A stretch of 5,974 nt of DNA. Origin: Pseudomonadota bacterium (GTDB taxonomy: Bacteria; Pseudomonadota; Alphaproteobacteria; Rhizobiales; Devosiaceae). Below the pieces are notes generated by a model, which was given only the letters and a program-made list of their open reading frames with translations, did no database searches and had not been told where the DNA came from. A program made the position numbers and the translations under genes. Shown here one piece after another: positions 5,438-5,974 of the stretch (positions within the stretch are counted from its first letter, which is position 1; each line of letters starts with the position of its first letter). Location of the stretch: the NCBI GenBank assembly GCA_023436745.1, contig JAEZHZ010000038.1:1-5974 (forward strand). The letters run 5' to 3'.

Positions 5438-5974
5438 ATGTCTTCTGCCGCTTCGCACGCCGGCGCAGGCAAGAGGTTTGCCGATGCGCCCTCCGCGCTC
5501 GCCGGCCTCGTCGCCGACGGCCAGACCCTCGCCGTCGGCGGCTTCGGGCTTTGCGGCATCCCCGAGGCCCTGATCGCCGCGCTGCGGGACTCGGGCGTGA
5601 GCGGCCTCACCGTCATCTCCAACAACGCCGGCGTCGACGGCTTCGGCCTGGGGCAGCTGCTGGAGACCCGGCAGATCCGCAAGATGATTTCGTCCTACGT
5701 GGGCGAGAACAAGGAGTTCGAGCGCCAGTACCTGGGCGGCGAGCTGGAGCTGGAGTTCAACCCGCAGGGCACCCTCGCCGAGCGGCTGCGCGCGGGCGGG
5801 GCCGGCATCCCGGCCTTCTATACGCGCACCGGCTACGGCACCGTGGGCGCCGAGGGCAAGGAAACCCGGCAGTTCGACGGGCAGTGGTACGTGATGGAGA
5901 CGGCGCTGGTCGCGGACGTGTCGCTGGTCAAGGCCTGGAAGGCCGACGAGGCCGGCAACCTGGTGTTCCGCAAG
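5438..5974 (+). CDS. scoA: Succinyl-CoA:3-ketoacid CoA-transferase subunit A, 3' end cut off by window edge
   Basis: This subunit, together with subunit B, moves CoA between succinyl-CoA (or a similar donor) and a 3-oxoacid such as acetoacetate. The catalytic glutamate is on subunit B, which should lie just beyond the right edge. Seen here are 179 codons of a family usually about 230-245 long. The CoA-transferase signature DGQTLAVGGFGLCGIP spans residues 27-42. It is followed by ISNNAGVDGFGLG, KMISSYVGENKEFERQYL, PQGTLAERLRAGGAGIPAFYT and VSLVKAWKAD, all typical of the ScoA group. In-frame ATGs also occur at 5405 and 5429. The one at 5438 is preferred: GGGA lies 8 bases upstream, and the 5405 ATG sits in the likely -10. 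The Xanthomonas homologue is named lpsI and was reported to affect LPS synthesis, which is relevant given the glycan genes next door. Confidence 0.95.
   Translation, partial: MSSAASHAGAGKRFADAPSALAGLVADGQTLAVGGFGLCGIPEALIAALRDSGVSGLTVISNNAGVDGFGLGQLLETRQIRKMISSYVGENKEFERQYLGGELELEFNPQGTLAERLRAGGAGIPAFYTRTGYGTVGAEGKETRQFDGQWYVMETALVADVSLVKAWKADEAGNLVFRK

Noticed and set aside
5273..5458. Upstream extension of the WbsX/RgpF protein by 62 residues
   Set aside because: The extension is Arg/Pro-rich, unlike the family, and would overlap the start of the divergent scoA gene.

Overview
The window is high-GC DNA with dense, well-packed proteobacterial genes. The best fit is a gammaproteobacterium, probably of the Xanthomonadales or a near relative. 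The ETF proteins are of the standard aerobic proteobacterial type. The gene order, an ETF operon beside surface-polysaccharide genes and a 3-oxoacid CoA-transferase, also resembles the Xanthomonas lipopolysaccharide locus. The taxonomic call is an inference from gene content and order, because there is no rRNA in the window.

Layout. (1) Positions 1-1557, minus strand: the etfBA operon, with etfB complete and etfA running off the left edge. The genes overlap by one base (TGATG). (2) Positions 1558-2003: a gap without a convincing gene. It holds the likely etfB promoter and a cluster of inverted repeats. (3) Positions 2004-2735, minus: a class I SAM-dependent methyltransferase of the kind found in glycan clusters. 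(4) Positions 2736-3196: a second gap of about 460 bases with a possible promoter and one doubtful small ORF. (5) Positions 3197-5272, minus: a large two-domain polysaccharide enzyme, with a WbsX/GH99-like domain followed by a rhamnan-synthesis RgpF-like domain. (6) Positions 5273-5437: a short divergent intergenic region with a plausible promoter. (7) Positions 5438-5974, plus: the 5' part of a succinyl-CoA:3-ketoacid CoA-transferase subunit A gene, cut by the right edge.

How the genes fit together. EtfBA forms the electron carrier that moves electrons from acyl-CoA and related dehydrogenases to the respiratory chain. The CoA-transferase activates or recycles 3-oxoacids. Both belong to fatty-acid, ketone-body or amino-acid catabolism. 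Between them sit two cell-surface glycan genes. In Xanthomonas, the LPS cluster is anchored next to etfA, and 3-oxoacid CoA-transferase homologues (lpsI/lpsJ) lie in it. This window may therefore be one edge, or a much reduced version, of the same locus. No mobile element, CRISPR array, tRNA or rRNA was found, and I saw no clearly new type of system. The most open questions concern the two hairpin-bearing gaps and the synteny.
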